From: Gnetum montanum
Taxonomy: Eukaryota; Streptophyta; Gnetopsida; Gnetales; Gnetaceae
Direction: 5' to 3'
Length of the DNA stretch: 43,205 nucleotides
Assembly: GCA_015680685.1 (NCBI GenBank)
Contig: MNCI01029584.1
Span: 187,004-230,208, forward strand
The translations under genes and the position numbers were made by a program. Position 1 is the first letter of the stretch, and the number at the start of each line of letters is the position of its first letter. Below are positions 1 through 7,410 of this stretch, one piece after another. Below the pieces are notes generated by a model that was not told the origin of the DNA, did not search any database, and saw only the letters and a list, made by a program, of their open reading frames with translations.

Positions 1-4
1 CTTT

Positions 5-46
5 TGTGATTACCATCAACGAAACGGGCACGGAACGGATTACTGT
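5..46 (+). other. Gag zinc knuckle, CX2HX4HX4C variant
   Basis: Translation from base 2 gives CDYHQRNGHGTDYC, with metal ligands at codons 5-7 (Cys), 14-16 (His), 29-31 (His) and 44-46 (Cys). The spacing is that of the retroviral CCHC knuckle with His in place of the second Cys, a form I know from plant Tat-lineage gags. A decayed homologue is at 28676-28760. Confidence 0.85.
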
Positions 47-175
47 TTCACCTTGAAGCAGGACTTGCAATGGATGATCGATGAAGGCCAAATCACCTTT
101 GACAAAGCAAACTCGATCCAACCACAAAATCAAACTATGGGGGTCTATAAAGACCCTTTAAACACTAAAGAGGCA

Positions 176-700
176 CCGTACGTCATTAATACAATCTATC
201 TTGATGATGATTCTGAGCCATCCTACATTAACACCATATCTCCTGAACATACACCGCAAACATCCGACAAACCCTTTGTAGTTCGCATACTTGTTCCTGC
301 ATCTGCATCCGCACCCCAGCCACCGCATCCTTCACAATGGCCATATGTTGTTCAGATGCCCCCAACAGTCACAACACCTAACACCACGACACGTGACAAG
401 CCATATGTGGTGCGTGTCCCTCTCGTCACTCCCCTAAGTGCACCAACTCCACATATTAGGCCTACTCCTTTCGTAGTCTGAGTACCATCAGCAACCGCAA
501 TAGCGGAGGGCCAACCTTTGCCAAAACCAACCCCGTTTGTCGTTAGGACACCCAAAAGTCCCAACGACTACAAAGCCTCTGTGTCAGAAACACAAGGCCA
601 ACCTAAGCCCTACGTTATTAGGGTACCTGTCCCTCCCTCTAACCAAGCACATCCAATTGTACAAGCGTCATCCCCCCTGACTCCATATGTGGTAAAACTC
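176..700 (+). repeat. Protein-level repeat P[YF]V[VI]R in the gag-protease linker
   Basis: Eight copies of a short motif occur at uneven spacing. The proline codons are at 176, 272, 341, 401, 467, 533, 608 and 683, so steps after the first are 60-75 bases. Variants include PYVINT, PFVVRI, PYVVQM, PYVVRV, PFVV-stop, PFVVRT, PYVIRV and PYVVKL, often followed by a proline. Spacers are rich in Pro, Ser and Thr. The motif is conserved while the spacers are not, which suggests selection on it when the element was active, perhaps as a binding or processing site (inference). Confidence 0.8.
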
Positions 701-1289
701 CCAGGGCAACCCGAAATGCCAAAACCAATGGCACCTCCATGCCGCACGCGAGAACGTCTTGGAGACAGACTCACGCGTGAACGTATAGAGAAAGAACACC
801 AACGGCTAGCTCTAGGGCCACCTAAGCCCACTCCCCTCAACTATGTACCCATGTCATCATCTAACGATCAACCAAGCGTAGGCAATGAAGGTGAGTCGTT
901 TGAAAAACACGAATCATCTAAAATGACATCTCCGAAGACTAACAAGCCAACAAAACAAGAAATAAAACTGTTGGGTCCAATGGATCCAGTCAGCACCGAT
1001 AGAAACACCCTCGACAGTGAAAACTTCGCAGCCGCCTTGACACAAGTTACACAAGCATTAAAACAAAAGAACACTTCACTAAGCTTGTATGACTTAGTCC
1101 TAACATCTCAAACACATCGGGAAGCTCTAGCACGCATGTTAACGTCAATCCCAGTAAGCGAGGACTTACCCCCAAATGAACCCTCCATCCATGCGGTGAT
1201 GTTCTCACCTCACGGGACTACTCCTAAGCCTTTAAGCTTTCATAATGACAACATCAATGTGGATAAGAAAATGAAGGAGGTAACAACAG

Positions 1290-1700
1290 CCCCCATGTTC
1301 ATAACAATCTGTATAAACCGGTTTAAAATACATAGGGTCCATGTAGACGATGGAGCTGCGACAAACGTTGTGCCGTACCACATCATTAAACAACTAGGAC
1401 TTACTGAACTTCTTAAACCAACCACGACTACATGTTTAAAGTCATTCAGTGGGTCACGCGTAATGGTGAAAGGCACCATAACCTTAGACTTCATAGCGGG
1501 AGATCAATTCCCAACATCTGCCAATTTCCTAGTAGTGGATGAGATGTTGGGGTTCAACCTAATATTGGGAAGACCCTGGTTAGCCCAACTGAGAGCTGTC
1601 TCCTCCCCTATACATCAAGAAATTCACCTGCCTTATGAAGGTGGAGAAATCATCATACACGGTGAAGCAGCTACTCCTATTATCTCATCGTATATGGACA
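1290..1700 (+). other. Retropepsin-like protease domain
   Basis: The catalytic loop is VDDGAATNV, with the active Asp at 1346-1348; Asp-Asp-Gly replaces the usual Asp-Ser/Thr-Gly, as is common in this plant lineage. A flap-like SFSGSRVMVKGTI segment follows, then ILGRPWL at 1562-1582. All key residues are intact. The homologous domain at 29755-30040 has lost the same Asp. Confidence 0.85.
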
Positions 1701-2026
1701 TGGACCATGGTTCGGAAGTCAAAATTAAAAAACCTAGCCAAAATAACGAGAATCCGCAACCATCGGTAAGTAGTAAATCTTCCGACATGGAGTAAAAGCC
1801 TCCTCAAATAGAAACGCCTGTGCCTCCTCAAGTAGAAGCTAATATGGAGCTCCCTACGGACACTGAAATATCTGAAAACACTAACACAAAAGACATTCCA
1901 TCAGAGGTCCCTTGGGCCGAATTGCTGTTTAATGTAATCAGCAAAGGGGACGCTGAATACCGGATCATACCTGTTGAAACATCGTCTAACATTAAAATGA
2001 AAAAAATCAAAAAATTATTGAAATGA

Positions 2027-2241
2027 TACCATCACTCCTAGTCCAAAATGACGTTAAACTATAAACAAGTCCGAAACGACACTAAACTACGATAAAAAAG
2101 GAAAACAATTAAATGCCACTCCCTGTCCGAAATGACATAAAACTAGCATGTCCGTAATGACATAAAACTAGCCACCATCAGCAACGATCGGTTGACCAAG
2201 AAATCCATCCACGTCCTCCAAAACATTTCCTGATTACGCAA
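2027..2241. repeat. Degenerate repeats after the protease frame
   Basis: Noncoding. Diverged copies of a unit of the form TCCGAAATGACATAAAACTA occur around 2040-2175. They grade into the regular 29-base array that follows. No gene is seen. Confidence 0.6.
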
Positions 2242-2357
2242 GGGGCCCGAAATGGCCATAAACTACACATAGGGCCCGAAATGGCCATAAACTACGCATG
2301 GGGCCCGAAATGGCCATAAACTACGCATGGGGCCCGAAATGGCCATAAACTAGTACA
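2242..2357. repeat. Tandem array, 4 x 29 bp
   Basis: Four near-identical units start at 2242, 2271, 2300 and 2329. The core is GGGGCCCGAAATGGCCATAA followed by ACTACGCAT. The array sits between the protease frame and the 3' end of the antisense gene. Confidence 0.95.
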
Positions 2358-2585
2358 TACTCTTCGCTTTACTTTTATAATCACATTTACGTAATACACT
2401 TAAAATAGAAAAAAAACCAAATTATTTTTACATTTCTATGTCATGTTAAACTCAAAATCAACAAAAAAAAATATATAGTTATTACATACAATCAACCGTC
2501 TCTGTTCATTCCACAATTTTCAAGTTACAGTTCCAGTATAAATCTGAGTCGAAAAACCATAAAAAAAAACTTAAGAGCTAAAATG
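2358..2585. other. AT-rich spacer at the 3' end of the antisense gene
   Basis: No ORF or repeat is seen. It lies just beyond the antisense stop codon, so it would hold that gene's 3' UTR and poly(A) signals. Several A-rich runs are present but no signal can be assigned with confidence. Confidence 0.4.
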
Positions 2586-2687
2586 CTAAACATCTGCGAC
2601 ATGATGATCGTCCCCCTTGGATCCGCCAGCATCAGAGGCCCCTACTCCACTGGGGCTGGCTTCTCCAGTATCATCGCCACCTTCATC

Positions 2688-2787
2688 CTGAAAAGACCAA
2701 AAAATAAATAACCAACACAAGAATAAGTGAATGTCAAAATTTCAAACATTATTCAATCAATTAACTTCATAAAGATGAAACGCTTAC
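2688..2787 (-). other. Intron 6 of the antisense gene, 100 bp
   Basis: The donor is CTATG|GTAAGC and the acceptor is GGTCTTTTCAG|GATG, preceded by a T-rich tract. The join is in phase 0, and the last exon then runs open for 33 codons to TAG. Confidence 0.88.
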
Positions 2788-3572
2788 CATAGGAGATCCC
2801 CCCAAGCCGAATTCCAGTCGCCACAGGATTTCCTCTTCGGAAATACTTGCCCAATTTGTCCCATCGAGACCCAAGTCAACATCTGCCAGAACCTTTCCCT
2901 TGTCAACATCCGACGAGGTAGGACATTTCAAAGGGAACTCCCCCACCGACACCTCCCCAGAAGCGGTTGTTATCAGCCGTTTAGGGGATTCCATCTCTAC
3001 AATTGTGTTTTGGGCGAATGTGTCAAAGGCAGAGCGCAGACCAAGGCCTTCCACAAACATTTCCAACTGTCACTTCTCAATAGATACTTCTTTTAGCGAC
3101 TTCTTATACTGGTGCTTGTGGTTCTTCTCATCTTGCCCCCATTTGCGTACTTTGGAGGCGAAAGCCTTCCAATCTTGACATTTGATGTTCAAAAATTCAA
3201 TTTGGGCCCTGCGTTCCCCTAATCTCCGTATCAATCCTGCGTGACGATTGAGTAGGTTCCAATACCTCGTATACGTGACCTCGGAGGTCCACCAAGAGCG
3301 ATCATTGTCTAATCTGGCTACGGAGAATTCGTATCAGGCCTTCAGATCGTCACATTCCACCGATAGTTCAGAAACCTCTTTCTCTTTCGCCTGAATCTAG
3401 AGCCACAATTGCTCAATGGATCGCCTACACGTCCATACTGCTTTGGCATTGTGAACAAATCCCTCTGCTACCTCTTCATAAACGGGTCTGGGCACTTGTT
3501 CAATTTCTAGGGAAAGTGTGGGCAAGCTCTCTATGGTGATAGTCTCGGACGGATCCCACCTCAATTGAGCAC
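2788..3572 (-). other. Coiled-coil C-terminal exon of the antisense protein
   Basis: One frame runs through the exon with stops at 3397, 3334 and 3070. Heptad-like charged stretches are present, such as IQAKEKEVSELSVECDDLKA and LLNRHAGLIRRLGERRAQIE. Exon 7 (2687-2586) adds a short Asp/Gly/Ser-rich tail ending HHVADV. Coiled coils also follow the related domain in the two other copies, so this layout is a family trait. Confidence 0.65.
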
Positions 3573-3641
3573 CTATCCATAGGGAAAAGACAAACGTTAG
3601 AACAGACAAAATAGAGTATCAAACTCTAACATAGTAAAGAT
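3573..3641 (-). other. Intron 5 of the antisense gene, 69 bp, donor probably mutated
   Basis: The acceptor TGGATAG|GTGC fixes the downstream phase. The only upstream end that keeps the phase is CCAAAG|ATCTTT, which has AT where GT is expected. A G-to-A change is the simplest explanation. Nearby GT sites are all in the wrong phase. Confidence 0.45.
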
Positions 3642-3833
3642 CTTTGGAGGTTCCCACACCTATTTCAAGATGGATCCCTTCGATCCGCTCAACGACCTCT
3701 TTGGCCACACCAGCTACGAAATTCCTTTTACTTGGCATTTCCATCCAAGTAAAAGGTCCATCAGTGCGCGAACTGCTAACCTTTGGCAACACTTCAGGGG
3801 GAATCTCCATCTCAGGGATGGTCTCGCTCGCCT

Positions 3834-3910
3834 CTGAGTCAAACAAAAAAAACTCACAATGAGATAATCCCGGAATATTTTGGGCTGCACAACTAAGTAA
3901 AGAGACATAC
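3834..3910 (-). other. Intron 4 of the antisense gene, 77 bp
   Basis: The donor is AATG|GTATGT and the acceptor is a T-run followed by GACTCAG|AGG. The join is in phase 1. Confidence 0.88.
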
Positions 3911-4111
3911 CATTCCCTCCAGTCTCCTCCGGTGTGGGAGGGTCTCCAAGGTCCAGGTTACCTTTGAGAAAATCACTGAACATCTCTTCAGTCTCCGCTT
4001 GATCATCTAGTAGTTCCGTGTCTCCAGTTCCTTCCCCCAGCTCTTCAGTCCCTCCCGCTAGGTCAGTTAACTCTTCCTCCTCAGGTATAGTCTGCAAATC
4101 CTACCTCTTGA

Positions 4112-4207
4112 CTTCTCAACACAAAACAGATGAAGTTAGTTGCATACAGCCAGTAATCGTTAAAACTATCTGCAAGATAAGTGAAGTAAAGAAAACAAGA
4201 GGTTTAC
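4112..4207 (-). other. Intron 3 of the antisense gene, 96 bp
   Basis: The donor is CCTG|GTAAAC and the acceptor is GAGAAG|TCAAG. The join is in phase 1. An alternative acceptor after CTTGCAG at 4170 would leave only 38 bp, too short for a plant intron. Confidence 0.65.
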
Positions 4208-4559
4208 CAGGTATTTTAAGCCGAATCCGCTTTACTTTGGGCAGTTCAATCTCACTGGTCTCCTCAACTGTGCGGTCACGCTTCGCCAACTTTGATTTGG
4301 CTTTGCCGATCGTGTCCTTGACTACCCGATCCACCTTCTTTGCAGTGTAGGGTATTTTGTCCGGTTCCAACCCTACACTGTCGCGCGTATGGAGTGAGGC
4401 ACCAGATGATCCACCCGTAGTGATCGTAAGAGATTCATCAATCCCCTCGGGGGCGTCTTGGGACTTAGCTATGTCGAATAAGTGGTTTACCCAGGGGCGA
4501 GATAACTGATTCCTATCACGCAAAACAAATTTGTTCTCCCCACGAACCACTAAAAATTC

Positions 4560-5249
4560 GACTAAACGACGAACATAACCGGCAAAGAAGGTAAAGGTGA
4601 AATGGGACTGAGCTTCTATGTTCGAACACAGCCACCACTATTTCTTTAGTCATACTCGATAATAAAAATTCAGCCTAGTTGTAGCGCACGCCAGCTTCTA
4701 GAACAGTGTGCATGACTCGCACTGCTTCAACCCCAAGACTCTTGACTTGCGATAGAGTCTTTGGAAACAGACGCGCTCGAAATAAGGGGTAAAGCTCGTT
4801 GACTTCCTCAACTTTCATTGTCCCCTGCATAGGAAATCCTTTGGCGCCCTTCCTCACCCCTAACCAATCCTCTAAATCCCGGATCATGTGAATTTATTTA
4901 TGCGCTCTATCTAAAACAATCTTTATACCACCTGTAGGCACGCCGAACAAATCTGCAAAAAATTGGGGCGATAATTCAAAATTTACTTTAACGCCCTTAA
5001 TACGAGCGCTATAGCGATAAACAGATCTATCAAACGAATCCACGATCCCGATCATCTCCGCTATAGACACGTTTGGGCTAGGGGCTACGAAGAGTGCCAT
5101 GAGGCTAGCATGTTCTAAAAAGGCAATAATGGATGGCGGGGCTTTTACCGGTAACCACTTCTGGGAGGCAACGGTTTCACCGAATTTCATAGAGAGAGTC
5201 GTTTTAGTCTGCCCAATCACGATAGAATCCCCGCCAGAGGTAGTGCCAG
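4560..5249 (-). other. Plant transposon-protein-like domain (exon 3 of the antisense gene)
   Basis: It contains VNFELSPQFFADLFGVP, then ARLFPKTLSQVKSLGVEAVR, then a helical stretch ending near FTFFAGYVRRLVEF. This resembles the domain I recall in Pfam as 'Putative plant transposon protein' (LPTKHLS..., then FPSLIT.LC). The same order is in two other ORFs here, at 19400-22200 plus and 34345-36210 minus, which supports a shared TE-carried family. Two stops (4894, 4675) and a frameshift near 4610 interrupt it. Confidence 0.6.
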
Positions 5250-5339
5250 CTGTAGAGACAAATCCAAAACCCTCATATTAGTTTAACACTCAGCGATTGA
5301 ACAAACACATCACGACATCTAGAAAACATTACCACTTAC
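5250..5339 (-). other. Intron 2 of the antisense gene, 90 bp
   Basis: The donor is GAGA|GTAAGT, the consensus, and the acceptor is TCTCTACAG|CTGG. The join is in phase 1. Confidence 0.88.
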
Positions 5340-6157
5340 TCTCAGTGTTAGATTTTGAGGTTTCGTCCAGATCAGAAGCAGATAGAAAAATTGGTCCATT
5401 AGGGGACCAGTCGACGTGCAACCATCCACACGCAGTGCATTGTGCAAACGCCTTAGAAAATTTCTTGTGAAAGTTCTTCATGGCGCCCCTAGTGTGGGCC
5501 AAAATGGCGCCACGAAGGATGGGGTCCACCTTGAACACCTCCAAAGCCGTGCGCGCCAATGCAAGCCCATCATCGCCTGCGTAGGCCCCTTCTCACGTAA
5601 CTTTCGGCCTATGGAAAGGCGAAAACATGTGTTAAAACAAGAGAAAATATTTGAATATAAAAAAGAGAGGAACAACCAAAGCTAAAAAGAAATTACCTTT
5701 CCACCCGGTATACTATGCCGGGAGGATTCTGGAACAAGGTGTGTGCTCAGCCAGCTAGGAATAACGTGTTTTTGATGTAGTTAGGCCCCCGTGGCAGCCG
5801 GTCCCACACAAGCGTCAATGGACAGGCAGATCTTGGACCACTGGGGGGAACACCCTAGGCGACAAGTGGTCCTTCATCAATATCATCAATGAATATTCTA
5901 ATACCCTCCGCTGCACCGGGTAACATGGCCTCGATGATGCTCCGCGCCACATCCTTGCTTAGGTGGGACCAAATCACAACCCTGAAATGGTCTAGCAGGA
6001 AGGCCAAAAATTCGCAGGCCCCGTCCTGAAACCAGACCCCATTGTTCTCAACGGTTAAATATGGGGTTGGTTCACCACCCTCAATGGGACCAAACCATGT
6101 CAACACCCCAACTAGCTTAGTCACTAGAAGGGGAGGTTCAACGTCCCTACAAGCCAT
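5340..6157 (-). other. Degenerate FCP1/NIF-like HAD phosphatase region (exons 1-2 of the antisense gene)
   Basis: The order of motifs follows plant FCP1-homology proteins. LLVTKLVGVL sits where the family has a hydrophobic strand with DxD. FLLDHFRVVIWS matches the family's FLxFCFxRFxVGVWSS helix-strand. NTLFLAG-stop-AHTLFQNPPG matches the family's NTLLVDDSPYKALxNPP. A Gly/Asp-rich stretch follows, like the family's GPGGDL end. The nucleophile Asp pair and the late metal-binding Asp pair are both absent, so it could not act as a phosphatase. This was recognised by eye from family consensus, without a search. A phosphatase-derived pseudoenzyme or binding module is the best reading. Confidence 0.62.
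5609..5696 (-). other. Intron 1 of the antisense gene, 88 bp
   Basis: The donor is AAAG|GTAATT and the acceptor is CCATAG|GCCG. The interior is T-rich. It joins exon 1 (phase 2) to exon 2 in frame. Confidence 0.8.
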
Positions 6158-6229
6158 TAAAACAACCTGAAAGATTAATTATACCGAAAACTGCATTTTG
6201 AAAAATAGACATTCACGAAAAAATCTAAC

Positions 6230-6660
6230 TGTTTACACTCGGCGTCTATGCTGGGCGTATACACAAACTGTTTACGTTGCGCGTAGACGCTGGGCGTATA
6301 CACAAACTATTATGCTCGGCGTACACGCTAAAAAATTGCTAACTATTTACGCTCGGCGTATACGCTAAAAATCTTTCACAATCGACGTATACGCCTAAAA
6401 ACTGTACGCTGTGCATAATACAAGAATTCAACAACTTATGCTCCGTGTATACGCTGTAGAAACCCTCGGCGTATACGCCGAGCGTAGACCATCTACGCCA
6501 GAAGCTAGCACAAGTGTCTACACTCGGCGTATACGTTGAGCGTATACGCCGACAACCGTCTACGCTGAACAACGAAAAAACGACGCTGTGACAGTACGCT
6601 AAAAACAAACACATGTGGCGTATACACCGGTCCACTATATGCTAACTGTCTACGCTACAA
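6230..6660. repeat. GCGTATACGC palindrome array upstream of the antisense gene
   Basis: About 430 bases carry many copies of the 10-base palindrome GCGTATACGC and near variants such as GCGTAGACGC and GCGTATACAC, usually preceded by CTCG or CTGG. The same motif fills U3 of the element's 3' LTR (12190-12480). The position just 5' of the antisense gene suggests a promoter or enhancer role (inference). Confidence 0.85.
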
Positions 6661-7140
6661 AAACAGATGCAGAAAAATAAACAAAAACAGGGTCAAAAGC
6701 CTACTTGCTGGAAGATCCAGGCCATGCGGGAAGGCTCGGGCGGGGTAAGCACTGTAGCATCGCCTCACTCTCCTCCGCAAACGTCAACTCTGGTCCTTTC
6801 TTTCCTCGTCCTTCTATTTCCTTGCCTCTGCCCATCTCGGCGTCTACGCTGGGGTTTCGCTCGACGTCTACGCTGGGGTTCTGCTCGACAGTTTACTCTC
6901 ACACTGAAAGTCAAATGACAAATGAAGCCCCTTCTCCCCTTTCTATAGCACGTTGACGCTGACGCTGATGTTGACGTTGACGCTGACGCTGCCGCCGCCC
7001 TCCGTTTTTCTTGCTTTTTGCCTCGTTTTCCGTGCTTTCTCAGATTTGCTTTAAATTTTTCAAAAAAAAAATTTATATAAAAAAAATTATATACATAAAC
7101 TAAATAAAACGTAAAAATTTCAGCATTAAATGGCCTTTCC
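6661..7140. other. Spacer with short tandem repeats between the antisense gene and pol
   Basis: Two full copies and the start of a third of a 24-base unit, starting CTCGGCGTCTACGCTGGGGT, occur around 6836-6890. A hexamer run of the GACGCT/GTTGAC type covers about 6952-6995. An AT-rich stretch (7040-7110) includes TATATAAA-like sequence readable on either strand. Short open frames here look like by-products of the repeats. No gene is assigned. Confidence 0.6.
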
Positions 7141-7380
7141 TTGCCTGGTAAGGCATTAAACTGTCATTCGTTGCCCGGTAAGGCATTAAACTGCCGTTCC
7201 TTGCCCGGTAAGGCATTAAACTGCCGTTCGTTGCCCGGTAAGGCATTAAACTATTGTTCGTTGCCTGGTAAGGCATTAAATTACCATTCCTTACCCGGTA
7301 AGGCATTAAACTGCCGTTCATTGCCCGGTAAGGCATTAAACCGCCGATCCTTGCCTGGTAAGGCATTAAACTGCCTTTTC
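7141..7380. repeat. Tandem array, 8 x 30 bp, just upstream of pol
   Basis: Eight units in perfect 30-base register start at 7141, 7171, 7201, 7231, 7261, 7291, 7321 and 7351. The unit begins TTGCCCGGTAAGGCATTAAA and ends with a variable CTGCCGTTCN. A partial unit precedes it (7122-7140). The period is divisible by three, so frames on both strands stay open by chance; these are not called as genes. Confidence 0.97.
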
Positions 7381-7410
7381 ACTGTCACATTAATACATAT
7401 GCACTAAAGA

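Larger units (their letters stand above)
2..2026 (+). pseudogene. gag C-terminus and aspartic protease of a Tat-like Ty3/gypsy element (family A), partial
   Basis: This is the 3' part of a gag-protease reading frame that enters from off the left edge. It stays in one frame from base 2 to 2026 apart from in-frame stops at 479-481 (TGA) and 1793-1795 (TAA); the last stop is at 2024-2026. In order it has a zinc knuckle (5-46), a proline-rich linker with repeated P[YF]VVR motifs (176-700), a polar linker, and a retropepsin-like domain (about 1290-1700) with VDDGAATNV and ILGRPWL. Gag packages element RNA in cytoplasmic particles and the protease matures the polyprotein. The TGA at 479 sits where other repeats have an arginine codon, so a CGA-to-TGA change is likely. 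Unusually, RT does not follow protease: pol resumes only at 7411. The element type is well supported. It is unclear whether the TAA at 1793 is a mutation or a natural gag-pro end. Confidence 0.88.
3642..4559 (-). other. Basic/acidic linker of the antisense protein (end of exon 3, exons 4-5)
   Basis: Exon 3 ends in a basic stretch (KKVDRVVKDTIGKAKSKLAK, then KVKRIRLKIPG), a candidate nuclear localisation signal. Exon 4 is highly acidic (EEEELTDLAGGTEELGEG). No known domain was recognised. The charge pattern looks like a disordered linker. Confidence 0.55.
2586..6157 (-). pseudogene. Seven-exon antisense gene inside the family A element (degenerate HAD + plant transposon-protein domain + coiled coil)
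   Basis: Read on the minus strand, exons are 6157-5697, 5608-5340, 5249-4208, 4111-3911, 3833-3642, 3572-2788 and 2687-2586. Exon phases agree at every junction (2, 1, 1, 1, 1, 0); exon 3 needs one frameshift, near 4610. The ATG is at 6155-6157 and the terminal TAG at 2586-2588, giving about 1,016 codons. Five introns are GT-AG; the fifth (3573-3641) has AT in place of GT. In-frame stops are at 5855, 5747, 5593, 4894, 4675, 4101, 3397, 3334 and 3070, so this copy is inactive. The N-terminal part resembles FCP1/NIF phosphatases, the middle a plant transposon-protein domain, the rest an acidic linker and coiled coil. Its function is unknown. An upstream 5' UTR exon is possible: TTTCAG lies just before the ATG, ending at 6167. 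Confidence 0.8.

Noticed and set aside
352-840. Minus-strand open frames at 352-564 and 610-840
   Set aside because: They are the reverse of the Pro/Val-rich gag linker and have no splice or domain signal.
4170-4207. Alternative 38-bp intron 3 with acceptor CTTGCAG
   Set aside because: Too short for plant splicing, and the downstream frame then conflicts with the acidic exon 4.
5416-5685. Plus-strand frame opposite exon 2 of the antisense gene
   Set aside because: It crosses a well-supported minus-strand intron and has no recognisable domain.
6339-6956. Open frames within the GCGTATACGC and GGCGTCTACGCT repeats
   Set aside because: Their composition follows the repeats, and no domain or conserved motif is present.
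7141-7380. Possible CRISPR array (about 20 constant and 10 variable bases)
   Set aside because: The variable part is only 10 bases and itself repetitive, there is no cas gene, and the setting is plant retrotransposon DNA.
7100-7407. Open frames on both strands through the 30-bp array (repeated SLPGKALNCR or MPYRATNGS peptides)
   Set aside because: The period is a multiple of three, so any frame without a stop in one unit stays open. No codon-level signal of selection is visible.
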